The position numbers and the translations under genes were made by a program. Under the pieces are notes generated by a model. That model worked only from the letters and a program-made list of their open reading frames with translations. It did not search any database and was not told the DNA's origin. Below, piece by piece: positions 47,145 to 55,945 of a stretch of 64,000 bases of DNA. Origin of the DNA: Streptomyces sp. TRM49041 (GTDB taxonomy: Bacteria; Actinomycetota; Actinomycetes; Streptomycetales; Streptomycetaceae); the NCBI RefSeq assembly GCF_008271805.1, contig NZ_VSRY01000152.1, positions 62,001 to 126,000 on the forward strand, given 5' to 3'. The stretch's first letter is position 1. Each line of letters begins with the position of its first letter.

Positions 47145-47270
47145 GTCACCGCCACCGTCACCGTCACCGTCACCGTCACCGTCACCGTCACCGTCACCGT
47201 CACCGTCACCGTCACCGTCACCGTCACCGCCACCGCCACCGCCACCGCCACCGTCACCGTCACCGTCACC
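47145..47270. repeat. GTCACC/GCCACC hexamer array, 21 units
   Basis: There are twenty-one head-to-tail copies of GTCACC, five of them in the variant GCCACC, between rsmE and the HIT gene. The array is almost perfect and so likely to vary in length between strains. Confidence 0.95.
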
Positions 47271-47364
47271 GTCGACGTGGGCGCGTGCTCGTCTCGGGGC
47301 GGTGGTCCGGGCGGCGATAGGGTACGGACGTATCTGTCGTCCGAGCCGAGAGAGGGCCGCCAGC

Positions 47365-47724
47365 ATGGCCGGAGAGCCGCAGAGCGACTGCCTGTTCTGC
47401 AAGATCGTGGTGGGGGACGTGCCCGCGACGATCGTCCGCGAGACCGCGACGACCGTCGCCTTCCGCGACATCAACCCGCAGGCGCCCACCCATGTGCTGG
47501 TCATCCCCAAGGCCCACCACACCGACGCCGCCGCGCTCGCCACCGAGGCCCCCGAGCTCGCCGCCGACGTGCTGCGCGCCGCGGGCGAGGTCGCCGCGCA
47601 GGAGAAGATCGACGAAGCCGGCTACCGCGTCGTCTTCAACACCGGCGCCGGGGCCGGCCAGACCGTCTTCCACGCGCACGCCCACGTCCTCGGCGGGCGC
47701 GGCCTCGAATGGCCCCCCGGATAA
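47365..47724 (+). CDS. HIT-family nucleotide hydrolase
   Basis: This 119 aa histidine-triad protein (HinT-like) hydrolyses phosphoramidates of nucleotides. It has CLFCKIVVGDVPATIV at the N-terminus, RDINPQAPTHVLVIPKAHH, and the triad HAHAHVLGG near residue 105. The ATG at 47365 follows AGAGGG. It lies five bases before the RNase Z gene. Confidence 0.95.
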   Translation: MAGEPQSDCLFCKIVVGDVPATIVRETATTVAFRDINPQAPTHVLVIPKAHHTDAAALATEAPELAADVLRAAGEVAAQEKIDEAGYRVVFNTGAGAGQTVFHAHAHVLGGRGLEWPPG

Positions 47725-47729
47725 CCACG

Positions 47730-48635
47730 ATGTCCGTACGAGAACTCGTCGTGCTGGGCACCGCGAGCCAGGTCCCCACGCGCCACCGCAACCACAACGG
47801 CTACCTGCTCCGCTGGGACGGCGAGGGCCTGCTCTTCGACCCCGGCGAGGGCACCCAGCGCCAGATGCTGCGCGCCGGCGTGGCCGCCCACGACATCGAC
47901 CGGATCTGCGTCACGCACTTCCACGGCGACCACTCCCTGGGCCTCGCCGGGGTCATCCAGCGCATCAACCTCGACGCGGTGCCACACCCGGTCACCGCGC
48001 ACTATCCGGCCTCCGGGCAGCGGTTCTTCGAGCGGCTGCGGTACGCCACCGCCTACCGAGAGCGCGCCGACATCGTCGAGGCGCCGGTCGCCGTCGACGG
48101 GCCGGTCGCGGAGACGCCCGGGTACACCCTGGAGGCGCGCCGCCTGTCGCACCCCGTCGAGTCGTTCGGCTACCGGCTGACCGAGCCCGACGGGCGCCGC
48201 ATGCTGCCCGAGAAGCTCGCCGCGCACGGCGTCAAGGGCCCCGACGTGGGCCTCCTCCAGCGCGAGGGCACCCTGCGCGGGGTGCGGCTGGAGGACGTCA
48301 GCGAGGTACGGCGTGGTCAGCGCTTCGCGTTCGTCATGGACACCCGCCTCTGCGACGGGGTGCACGCCCTCGCGGAGGACTGCGACCTGCTCGTCATCGA
48401 GTCGACGTTCCTCGACGAGGACGCCGATCTCGCCGTGGAGCACGGGCACCTGACGGCAGGACAGGCCGCGCGCGCCGCCCGCGACGCGGGGGTCGGGCAC
48501 CTTGTCCTGACGCACTTCTCGCAGCGCTACCACGACCCCGCCGTCTTCGAACAGCAGGCACGCGCGGCCGGGTTCGACGGCGAGCTGACCGTCGCCCGGG
48601 ACCTCGTCCGGGTCCCCCTCCCCAAGCGCTCCTAG
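47730..48635 (+). CDS. rnz: Ribonuclease Z-type MBL hydrolase
   Basis: The 301 aa protein has the tRNase Z pattern: ELVVLGTASQVPTRHRNHNGY, LLFDPGEGTQRQML, the metal motif THFHGDH near residue 61, a long central arm, a later VMDTRLCDGVH, and TAGQAARAARDAGVGHLVLTHFSQRY. It processes tRNA 3' ends where CCA is not encoded, as with the tRNA-Ala genes in this window. The ATG follows the HIT stop by five bases. Confidence 0.9.
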   Translation: MSVRELVVLGTASQVPTRHRNHNGYLLRWDGEGLLFDPGEGTQRQMLRAGVAAHDIDRICVTHFHGDHSLGLAGVIQRINLDAVPHPVTAHYPASGQRFFERLRYATAYRERADIVEAPVAVDGPVAETPGYTLEARRLSHPVESFGYRLTEPDGRRMLPEKLAAHGVKGPDVGLLQREGTLRGVRLEDVSEVRRGQRFAFVMDTRLCDGVHALAEDCDLLVIESTFLDEDADLAVEHGHLTAGQAARAARDAGVGHLVLTHFSQRYHDPAVFEQQARAAGFDGELTVARDLVRVPLPKRS

Positions 48636-48654
48636 TGCCTGCGCGATGTCGTGA

Positions 48655-48905
48655 TCAACAGGCTGCCTGCAAGAGATCTCCGACCCAGATCATCGAGGCG
48701 CGGAGTTCGAGGTCGGCGAGGTAGCTCTCGGGCGTCTTGTCGAAGCGTGTGGCGATGCCGCGCCAGTGCTTCAGCCGGTTTATCAGTCGCTCGACGGTGT
48801 TGCGGTCACGGTGAAGACCGGCGTCGAAAGTGAGGGACGGCCGCCCCGGCTGCCCTTCTTCTTGCGGTGCCGGTCGCCGCGGGGACGAGGCAATGATCTT
48901 CGCCT
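48655..48905 (-). pseudogene. IS5-family transposase remnant, frameshifted C-terminal fragment
   Basis: Read on the minus strand, the last 50 codons give RNTVERLINRLKHWRGIATR, then FDKTPESYLADLELRASMIW, a typical DDE transposase end. Upstream, DRHRKKKGSRGGRP is in another frame, and continuity into FDAGLHRDRN needs a one-base shift near 48830. No N-terminal half or intact inverted repeat is present. It touches the end of the partial conservon. Confidence 0.85.
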
Positions 48906-48946
48906 GTTGTGAGGACGGAGACGCAGGTAGCCGGAGCGGGCCGTGA

Positions 48947-49366
48947 CTATCCCGCAGTCAGGGACGTGGAGTTGAGCTCGCGTATCAACTGCGGGGTGAG
49001 CAGTTCGCCGGCGCGGTCGGCGAGGACGGCCATTTCGTAGCCGACCAGGCCGACGTCGCATCCCTCGGCGGCGAGGACGCCGAGGCAGCTGCCGTCGCGG
49101 ATGCGACCGACCATGAGGAAGCCCCCGAGCATCTCGATCATGACGAGCTTCATGCCGTGGAGGCCGTGTGTCGTCGCCGCGTTCTGGGCGAGGCTGGTGA
49201 TGCCGGAGACGATGGCGGCGAGGTGGTCGGCACGATCTCGGCCGAGGCCGCCCGAGGCGGCCATGAGGAGGCCGTCGGAGGACACGGCGACGGCGTCGAC
49301 GACGCCGTCGGTGGTGCGTACGAACTCCGAGATGAGCCAGCCGAAACTCTGAACGGCGGTGGTCAC
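48947..49366 (-). CDS. Roadblock/LC7-domain protein (CvnB-like)
   Basis: The 139 aa protein carries the Roadblock fold: VRTTDGVVDAVAVSSDGLLMA, DHLAAIVSGITSLAQNAA and LVMIEMLGGFLMVGRI. In Streptomyces conservons the order is sensor kinase (CvnA), Roadblock (CvnB), DUF742 (CvnC) and a small GTPase (CvnD). Its GTG start overlaps the kinase stop (GTGA), as in intact conservons. No CvnC or CvnD follows; instead transposase debris begins about 40 bases after the stop. Confidence 0.9.
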   Translation of the reverse strand: MTTAVQSFGWLISEFVRTTDGVVDAVAVSSDGLLMAASGGLGRDRADHLAAIVSGITSLAQNAATTHGLHGMKLVMIEMLGGFLMVGRIRDGSCLGVLAAEGCDVGLVGYEMAVLADRAGELLTPQLIRELNSTSLTAG

Positions 49367-51504
49367 GATGACACTCCTTGTGTGCTTCTGGCCTCGGCAC
49401 GGGCGACACCTGCTCGGAAACCGTTGAGCAGGGAGGAGACAGCGGGCCTGGCGGGTGGGGGTGTGGCGGAGCTGTCCTGCGCGGGGACGAGCAGGCGCCC
49501 GGGAAGGACAAGGAGCGCGGACAAGCCGCCGCCGGGGGTGTCGAAGAGCTGGACCTGCGCGCCTTCACCGAGGCGGTGGACGAGTCGGCCCACGACGAGG
49601 TGGCCGAGGAATCGGGTGGGCGCGGCGAGAAGCGCTTCCTCGCCGGAGTCGGAGAGGCGGGCGCCCGCACGTTCCTTGTCGGCTTCGGACATGCCGATGC
49701 CGTGGTCGACGACAGCGAAGCAGCACGTGTCGTCGTCGGTGTCGTACCAGCCGTGCACTTCGACCGGTTCGGTCGGTGGTGAGAAATTCAGCCCGTTCTC
49801 GATGAGTTCGGCGAGGAGGTGTGCGACATCCGCGACGGCGTGCCCGCGCAGCCGCACCGGCTCCACGGTCGCGATCAGGACACGCCGGTACTGCTCCACC
49901 TCGGCGACGGCGGACTGGACGATCTCCAGGCCGTCGGCGGGTGCCGCCGTGGGCCGCGGCGGATTCTGCCCGGCGAGGACCAGCAGGCTTTCGGCGTTGC
50001 GCCGCATGCGGGTGGCGAGGTGGTCGAGCTCGAAGAGCTCGGCGAGGGCATCCGGGTCGAGTTCCTGCCGTTCCAGTCGGGTGATGAGGCTGAGCTGGCG
50101 ACGCACGAGGCTCTGGTTGCGGCGGCCGAGATTGGCGAGTGATTCTGTGGTGTTGCGGCGCAGGCCGGCCTGCTGGGCAGCCAGGTGGAGGGCGGTGTGT
50201 TCCACCTTGTGAAGGGACGCCGCGACCTCGGCGATCTCCGCCGTGCCACCCGACAACCGCGCCTCGGGGCTGTCCGGGACCTCGGCCGACGGCAGGAACT
50301 CCCCGTGGTCCTCGGAGGACTGCTGGATACGGACGACGGTTGCCGGCAGCCGGTGCCGCGCCACGTCATGGGCGGCCTCGGCGAGTGCGCGGAGCGGGCG
50401 CGTGAGGGAACGCGAGGCAAAGGCGGCGAGGCCCGCGACGAGGGCGGCCATGAGCGTTCCCGCGACGAGGTAGGCGGCGAGGCCCAGCTCCGCGTTGTGA
50501 CTGAGCCGGTCGGCCCGGTCCCGTACGTCGTCACTGACCGACTGCTGGACGGCGTACAGATCGTCGACGAGTACGGTCATCGCGTCCCACCACTTGCCCG
50601 CGTCGGCGCGCAGCACGGAGCCGTCGGCAGCGCCTTCCGCTTGATTCTCGTAGGCGGTGATGCGTTGGGCGTCCTTGGTGCCGAAGGCGTTTTTCAGGGC
50701 GGCGCGCTGGGGCGCGGTGGCAACCTGGCGGAATCGGACGAGGGCGGCGACGCGCGTGGCGCGCACCTCGGTGAAGGTGAGGTACTCACGGCCGTGGAAG
50801 GCGCCGTCGGCGAACACGCCGTTGAGAAGACCGCGTTCGAGAGCGACGGACTCCTTTGCCGCGGCCAGTTCCCGCAATGCCGCCAGCCCGTCGCGCAGTT
50901 GACGGTCGGCGCGCGTCGCGGCCTCCGTCACCGGGTCGACGGCGTTGAGAGCGTCGACAGCAGTGGTGTAGAAGGTGAGGGTGGCGGCCCGGTCTTCGGT
51001 GTCTGTGCCGGCGGTTCCCCTGTCAGCGGCGGCGCGGATGGCGGCGAGGCGCCGCAAGTGCCGCTGGACGACATCCTCGACGGCTCGTTCGGGACGCATT
51101 CCGCGCAGCGCGGTGTCAACGCGCTTTCGCGTAGCGGCGAGCGGTGTGCGGAAGCTCTCCTCACCGCCCAACAGGCCGTTCGTCAGGCCGCGTTCGCGCT
51201 GCAGCTGGTGTACCAGTGCCTGGACCCGCAGGCTGAGGCCGACCTCGGCACGGGTCGTCCGCGCGTCGCCGACGGCCTCGGCGCGGCCGTACACGGCCAG
51301 CCCGGCCACCGCCAGCAGCAAGCAGATCGGGACTGTGATGACCACCGCCACACGGCCTCTGATGCTGCGCCAACCAGGCATCGGCCGGTCGCCGGGAGTC
51401 GTTCGGCCACCATGGCGGCGCCCTGCACCACCCCTGCCGAAACTGCCGTTGCCGATCGCGCCGAGCCTGCCGGGCAGCGGCCGAAATGGCGTCCACACCC
51501 TCAT
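49363..51504 (-). CDS. Nitrate-sensor-type histidine kinase-like protein (CvnA-like)
   Basis: The 713 aa protein has a first membrane helix (VAVVITVPICLLLAVAGLAVYG), an outer NIT-type sensing domain of about 260 residues rich in Arg/Ala helices, and a second helix (LGLAAYLVAGTLMAALVAGLAAF). A HAMP-like segment, the helix LFELDHLATRMRRNAES and a GHKL ATPase domain follow, the last with HLLAELIENGLNFSPP (N box) and VVDHGIGMS (G1). This is the CvnA pattern; known members scaffold the Roadblock protein and GTPase. The start is the ATG at 51504 (MRVWTPF); 51 residues upstream are unlikely. The partner GTPase genes are missing. Confidence 0.88.
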   Translation of the reverse strand: MRVWTPFRPLPGRLGAIGNGSFGRGGAGRRHGGRTTPGDRPMPGWRSIRGRVAVVITVPICLLLAVAGLAVYGRAEAVGDARTTRAEVGLSLRVQALVHQLQRERGLTNGLLGGEESFRTPLAATRKRVDTALRGMRPERAVEDVVQRHLRRLAAIRAAADRGTAGTDTEDRAATLTFYTTAVDALNAVDPVTEAATRADRQLRDGLAALRELAAAKESVALERGLLNGVFADGAFHGREYLTFTEVRATRVAALVRFRQVATAPQRAALKNAFGTKDAQRITAYENQAEGAADGSVLRADAGKWWDAMTVLVDDLYAVQQSVSDDVRDRADRLSHNAELGLAAYLVAGTLMAALVAGLAAFASRSLTRPLRALAEAAHDVARHRLPATVVRIQQSSEDHGEFLPSAEVPDSPEARLSGGTAEIAEVAASLHKVEHTALHLAAQQAGLRRNTTESLANLGRRNQSLVRRQLSLITRLERQELDPDALAELFELDHLATRMRRNAESLLVLAGQNPPRPTAAPADGLEIVQSAVAEVEQYRRVLIATVEPVRLRGHAVADVAHLLAELIENGLNFSPPTEPVEVHGWYDTDDDTCCFAVVDHGIGMSEADKERAGARLSDSGEEALLAAPTRFLGHLVVGRLVHRLGEGAQVQLFDTPGGGLSALLVLPGRLLVPAQDSSATPPPARPAVSSLLNGFRAGVARAEARSTQGVSS

Positions 51505-51627
51505 GATTACGAAGTTAGTCCGACTGCCGTGGCGGCCGGTTTCCGACCTGTTAGACCCCGTGGGAACTTCAGTTGCGCCGCCCTCACACCGCAGGCCGGA
51601 ACAGTGTGACCGCGCAGGACGGGACAG

Positions 51628-51786
51628 GTGCTCGGCGTCAGCAGGCCCGTCAGCCACGACGCGAACGCCTACAAGGAGAGGAACACCGTTGAGCGCCTGG
51701 TCAACAAGCTCAAGGCGTGGCGAGGCATTGCCACCCGATACGACAAGACCTCAGACAGCCGACCCGCAGTCCAAGCGCCGCGGTAG
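51628..51786 (+). pseudogene. IS5-family transposase remnant (second, different element)
   Basis: The frame gives SRPVSHDANAYKERNTVERL, then VNKLKAWRGIATRYDKTSDS, a transposase C-terminal segment clearly related to, but different from, the remnant at 48655-48905. The family end (YLAxLxLR) is lost after KTSDS and the frame stops at 51784. It lies on the opposite strand to the first remnant and just behind the kinase gene's 5' end. Confidence 0.8.
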
Positions 51787-51983
51787 CGGCGGCCATGGCG
51801 ACGAACGGGGCCTTCGTCGTTGGTGCATTTTCCAAGCCATGAGACGATTGATCAAGACCGAGACCACAGGCACTGCAATGGCAGTTGCACTCGCGCCACG
51901 GAAGAAGATCCACCGGCCCAGGTCTCGCCACGAGGGCGAATCGACACATTGATCACGGCCCGATACGCGTCCCAGGGGCACCG
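51787..51983. other. Gap before the purine deaminase gene
   Basis: This region of about 200 bases is lower in GC than its surroundings in places (for example GTGCATTTTCCAAGCC). It may be further debris from the insertion element plus the promoter of the deaminase gene. No gene is seen. Confidence 0.5.
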
Positions 51984-53033
51984 ATGCACCTCTCCGAAGA
52001 CTTCCCCGAAGATCTCCCCGCAGGTCTCCCCAAGGCCGAACTCCACCTGCACATCGAGGGCACACTCGAACCCGAGTCGGCCTTCGCGCTCGCCGCCCGC
52101 AACGGCGTCGAGCTGCCCTACGCGGACGCCGAGGAACTCCGCGAGGCATACCGGTTCGGCGACCTCCAGTCGTTCCTCGACCTGTACTACGCGCTCATGG
52201 CCGTGCTGCGGACCGCGGACGACTTCACGGAGCTCGCCGACGCCTACCTCGCCCGCGCCGCCGCCCAGGGCGTCCGGCACGCCGAGATCTTCTTCGACCC
52301 GCAGGCCCACACCGCGCGCGGCGTGCCCGTCGGCACGGTGATCGAGGGCCTGGCCGGGGCGCTGGACCGCAGCGAGGAACGGCACGGTGTCACCACGCAG
52401 CTGATCATGTGCTTCCTGCGGGACCGGCCCGCCGAGTCGGCGATGGAGACGCTGGACGCGGCGAAGCCCTGTCTGCACCACATCGTGGGCATCGGCCTGG
52501 ACTCGGCCGAGGCCGGCCACCCGCCGGCCGCGTTCCGCGAGGTGTACGCGGAGGCCGAGGCGCTCGGCCTGCGGAAGGTCGCCCACGCCGGGGAGGAGGG
52601 CCCGCCCTCGTACATCCGCGAGGCGCTGGACGTCCTCGGCGTCGAGCGGGTCGACCACGGGCTGCGCGCCATGGAGGACCCGGAGCTGGTGGAACGGCTG
52701 GTACGGGAGCGGGTGCCGCTCACGGTGTGCCCGCTGTCCAACGTCCGGCTGCGCGCCGTCGACGCCCTGGCGGACCACCCCCTGAAGGCGATGATGGAGG
52801 CCGGTCTGCTCGTCACCGTCAACTCCGACGACCCGGCGTACTTCGGCGGATACGCGGGGGACAACTTCCGCGCGGTCCGCGAGGCTCTCGGCCTGGACGA
52901 CCACCACCTGCGGGAACTGGCCCGCAACTCCTTCCGCGCGGCCTTCCTCGACCACGACGAGGCCCGCAGGGCCCGCTACCTCGCGGAGGTCGACGCACAC
53001 ACCTCCGGCCGGGCGGGCGGCCCGTCCCGCTGA
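51984..53033 (+). CDS. Adenosine/adenine deaminase
   Basis: The 349 aa amidohydrolase has the zinc motif ELHLHIEGTLEP near residue 19, the catalytic HAGEEGPP, VDHGLRAMED, and VNSDDPAYFGGYAG. The SDDPAYFGGY form is, as I recall, characteristic of the adenine deaminase subgroup, whereas true adenosine deaminases usually read NTDDP; so adenine may be the main substrate. The ATG at 51984 has AGGGG upstream. It is the first intact gene beyond the IS-flanked island. Confidence 0.9.
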   Translation: MHLSEDFPEDLPAGLPKAELHLHIEGTLEPESAFALAARNGVELPYADAEELREAYRFGDLQSFLDLYYALMAVLRTADDFTELADAYLARAAAQGVRHAEIFFDPQAHTARGVPVGTVIEGLAGALDRSEERHGVTTQLIMCFLRDRPAESAMETLDAAKPCLHHIVGIGLDSAEAGHPPAAFREVYAEAEALGLRKVAHAGEEGPPSYIREALDVLGVERVDHGLRAMEDPELVERLVRERVPLTVCPLSNVRLRAVDALADHPLKAMMEAGLLVTVNSDDPAYFGGYAGDNFRAVREALGLDDHHLRELARNSFRAAFLDHDEARRARYLAEVDAHTSGRAGGPSR

Positions 53034-53198
53034 GCAGCCCGGCTCCACGGCCGTTCCGGCGTGCGACCACCGCGCACGCCCCGGTCCGTGCGCCGGGGCG
53101 CCGTTGGGGCGTACGGGCAGGCGTGGTGATCGCGGGGCGTGGGTGGTGCGGATCGGGCAGACTGGCGGAGTCCGCACCGCGCGACCGGGGAGCCCGCC

Positions 53199-54320
53199 GT
53201 GACCACACCCGACCCCATCGGAGGACAACCGCGCCGGCACAGCGCCGGGGTGGACCCGCTCGGCACACTCCGTACCCCCACGGACCCGGAGTGCGACGTG
53301 TTCCTGACCGGCACGGTGTTCCTCGACATCATCTTCACCGGCCTCGACAGCGCCCCCGTGCGCGGTACCGAGACCTGGGCGCGCGGGATGGGCTCCAGCC
53401 CCGGGGGCGTGGCCAACATGGCGATCGCGCTCGCCCGCCTCGGGCTGCGGACCTCGCTCGCCGCCGCCTTCGGCGACGACCACTACGGCGAGTACTGCTG
53501 GGACGCGCTCGAACAGGGCGAGGGCATCGACCTGTCCAGGTCGCGCACCGTGCCCGGCTGGCACTCGCCGGTGACCGTCTCCATGGCGTACGACAACGAG
53601 CGGGCGATGGTGTCGCACGGCCACGAGGCCCCGCCCCCGGAGGGCTCTCTCCCCGCCTGTCCGCCCCGCACGCGTGCCGCCGTCGCCTCCCTCGTACCCG
53701 GGCGTACGGAGGATTGGGTGGCCGAGGCGGCCCGGCAGTCCACGCGGATCTTCGCCGATGTCGGGTGGGACGAGACCGGCCGCTGGGACCTCGGCGCCCT
53801 GGCCGACCTGGAGCACTGCGAGGCGTTCCTCCCGAACGCGGAGGAGGCCATGCGCTACACCCGCACCAGCTGCCCCCGCGCCGCGGCCCGCGCCCTCGCC
53901 GACCGGGTGCCGCTCGCGGTCGTCACGCTCGGCGCGGACGGCGCGTACGCCGTGGACGGCGCGACCGGCGAGACCGCCGAGGTACCCGCCATCGCCGTCG
54001 CCGCGCTGGACCCCACGGGCGCCGGGGATGTGTTCGTGGCCGGGTTCCTGACCGGCACGCTCGCCGGGTGGCCGCTCGCCGACCGCCTGGCCTTCGCCGG
54101 ACTGACCGCCGCGCTCTCGGTGCAGGAGTTCGGCGGGTCGCTCTCCGCACCCGGCTGGGTCGAGGTCGCCGCATGGTGGCAGTACGTGCAGAGCTGCTCC
54201 GACCAGGACCCGGCAGCCCTGCGCCGGTACGGATTCCTGGACGCCCTGCTGCCCGCCCCGACCCGGCCGTGGCCGCTCCGGCGTGCCGTGCCGACCATCG
54301 GGTTCCGCCGGTCCGCCTGA
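53199..54320 (+). CDS. PfkB-family carbohydrate kinase
   Basis: The 373 aa sugar or nucleoside kinase has SSPGGVANMAIALARLGL near residue 70, GDDHYGEYC, and the C-terminal anion-hole motif ALDPTGAGDVFVAGFL near 268, with the catalytic Asp. Substrate is unknown. The last 50 residues (YVQSCSDQDPAALRRYGFLD) extend beyond the usual fold. The GTG at 53199 gives MTTPDPIGG. It may share a transcript with the deaminase gene, though the 165-base gap makes that uncertain. Confidence 0.9.
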   Translation: MTTPDPIGGQPRRHSAGVDPLGTLRTPTDPECDVFLTGTVFLDIIFTGLDSAPVRGTETWARGMGSSPGGVANMAIALARLGLRTSLAAAFGDDHYGEYCWDALEQGEGIDLSRSRTVPGWHSPVTVSMAYDNERAMVSHGHEAPPPEGSLPACPPRTRAAVASLVPGRTEDWVAEAARQSTRIFADVGWDETGRWDLGALADLEHCEAFLPNAEEAMRYTRTSCPRAAARALADRVPLAVVTLGADGAYAVDGATGETAEVPAIAVAALDPTGAGDVFVAGFLTGTLAGWPLADRLAFAGLTAALSVQEFGGSLSAPGWVEVAAWWQYVQSCSDQDPAALRRYGFLDALLPAPTRPWPLRRAVPTIGFRRSA

Positions 54321-54438
54321 GGGGCGGTGGAAAAGCCTTCTGGGTTGTCATCCGTACGTCGTAGGCTGGACAGTCCAGAGGTTGTCGAGCGGCGAGAACC
54401 CTGCAACAGGAGGTATGCGCAGGCCACAGAGCCGGCCC

Positions 54439-55434
54439 ATGACTCAGACACCCACAGACCAGGTACGAGCCCACTTCACCGTACCCGCGAAGCATCCGAT
54501 GGTGACCGTGCTCGGCTCGGGTGACGCCCTGCTCCGCGTGATCGAGCGGGCTTTCCCCGGAGCCGACATCCACGTCCGGGGCAACGAGATCAGCGCGGTG
54601 GGCGAGGCGGCGGAAGTCGCCCTCATCCAGCGTCTCTTCGACGAGATGATGCTGGTGCTGCGCACCGGGCAGCCCATGACGGAGGACGCGGTGGAACGCT
54701 CGATCGCCATGCTCAAGGAGGAGACCGGGGGAGCGGCCGTCGAGACGCCGTCCGAGGTCCTCACCCAGAACATCCTCTCCAGCCGCGGGCGCACGATCCG
54801 TCCCAAGACCCTCAACCAGAAGCGGTACGTCGACGCGATCGACAAGCACACGATCGTCTTCGGCATCGGCCCCGCCGGTACCGGCAAGACGTATCTGGCC
54901 ATGGCCAAGGCGGTCCAGGCCCTGCAGTCCAAGCAGGTCAACCGGATCATCCTGACCCGGCCGGCCGTCGAGGCGGGGGAGCGGCTCGGCTTCCTGCCGG
55001 GCACGCTCTACGAGAAGATCGACCCGTATCTGCGGCCGCTGTACGACGCGCTGCACGACATGCTCGACCCCGACTCGATCCCCCGCCTGATGGCGGCGGG
55101 CACGATCGAGGTCGCACCGCTGGCGTACATGCGAGGCCGGACGCTCAACGACGCGTTCATCATCCTTGACGAGGCGCAGAACACGAACCCCGAGCAGATG
55201 AAGATGTTCCTGACCCGGCTCGGCTTCGACTCGAAGATCGTCATCACCGGTGACGTGACGCAGGTCGACCTGCCGAACGGCACCAGGAGCGGTCTGCGCC
55301 AGGTGCAGGACATCCTGGACGGCGTCCCGGACGTCCACTTCTCGCGGCTCACGTCGCACGACGTCGTACGGCACAAGCTCGTCGGCCGTATTGTCGACGC
55401 GTACGAGAAGTACGACACCCAGAACGGGAAGTAG
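54439..55434 (+). CDS. PhoH-family ATPase (YbeZ-like)
   Basis: The 331 aa ATPase has Walker A GPAGTGKTYLA near residue 144, RPAVEAGERLGFLPG, Walker B FIILDEAQNTNPEQM, and TGDVTQVDLP. YbeZ proteins act with the endonuclease YbeY in rRNA maturation and ribosome quality control; ybeY follows after 13 bases. The ATG at 54439 (MTQTPTDQ) matches the family; an ATG at 54415 lies one base after AGGAGGT, too close to use it well. Confidence 0.94.
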   Translation: MTQTPTDQVRAHFTVPAKHPMVTVLGSGDALLRVIERAFPGADIHVRGNEISAVGEAAEVALIQRLFDEMMLVLRTGQPMTEDAVERSIAMLKEETGGAAVETPSEVLTQNILSSRGRTIRPKTLNQKRYVDAIDKHTIVFGIGPAGTGKTYLAMAKAVQALQSKQVNRIILTRPAVEAGERLGFLPGTLYEKIDPYLRPLYDALHDMLDPDSIPRLMAAGTIEVAPLAYMRGRTLNDAFIILDEAQNTNPEQMKMFLTRLGFDSKIVITGDVTQVDLPNGTRSGLRQVQDILDGVPDVHFSRLTSHDVVRHKLVGRIVDAYEKYDTQNGK

Positions 55435-55447
55435 ACAGAACAGCACC

Positions 55448-55945
55448 ATGTCGATCGACGTCAACAACGAGTCCGGTACCGAGGTCGACGAGCAGGCGAT
55501 CCTCGACGTCGCCCGCTACGCGCTCACGCGGATGCGCATCCACCCCCTCTCCGAGCTCTCGGTCATCGTGGTGGACGCCGAGGCGATGGAGCAGCTGCAC
55601 ATCCAGTGGATGGACCTGCCGGGCCCGACGGATGTCATGTCCTTCCCGATGGACGAGCTGCGCCCGCCGTCGAAGGACGACGAGGAGCCCCCGCAGGGGC
55701 TCCTCGGGGACATCGTGCTCTGTCCCGAGGTCGCCGAGAGGCAGGGCCGCGAGGCCCCGACGGAGCACTCCATGGACGAGGAGCTCCAGCTCCTCACCGT
55801 CCACGGAGTGCTGCACCTCCTCGGGTACGACCATGAGGAGCCCGACGAGAAGGCCGAGATGTTCGGACTCCAGGCGGCGATCGTCGACGGCTGGCGGGCG
55901 GAGAAGGGCCTCACCGGCCCGTCCCCCGCGCCGACCGTCTCATGA
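55448..55945 (+). CDS. ybeY: Endoribonuclease YbeY
   Basis: This 165 aa zinc-dependent single-strand endoribonuclease acts in 16S rRNA 3' end maturation. The metal-binding motif HGVLHLLGYDHEE begins near residue 117. The core LSVIVVDAEAMEQLHIQWMDLPGPTDVMSFPMDE is standard; an acidic loop KDDEEPPQG is inserted after it. Its stop overlaps the start of the CBS-domain gene (ATGA). Confidence 0.95.
   Translation: MSIDVNNESGTEVDEQAILDVARYALTRMRIHPLSELSVIVVDAEAMEQLHIQWMDLPGPTDVMSFPMDELRPPSKDDEEPPQGLLGDIVLCPEVAERQGREAPTEHSMDEELQLLTVHGVLHLLGYDHEEPDEKAEMFGLQAAIVDGWRAEKGLTGPSPAPTVS

Noticed and set aside
46169..47269. A frame translating the hexamer array as Val-Thr repeats
   Set aside because: It begins in the microsatellite and runs antisense through rsmE; better explained as repeat DNA.
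47145..47270. CRISPR array
   Set aside because: The units are six bases with no spacers and no cas genes; the same holds for the 15, 19 and 22 bp arrays.
53199..54320. Assignment of the PfkB kinase as ribokinase or adenosine kinase
   Set aside because: The family signatures are shared and no substrate-specific residues could be judged without alignment.
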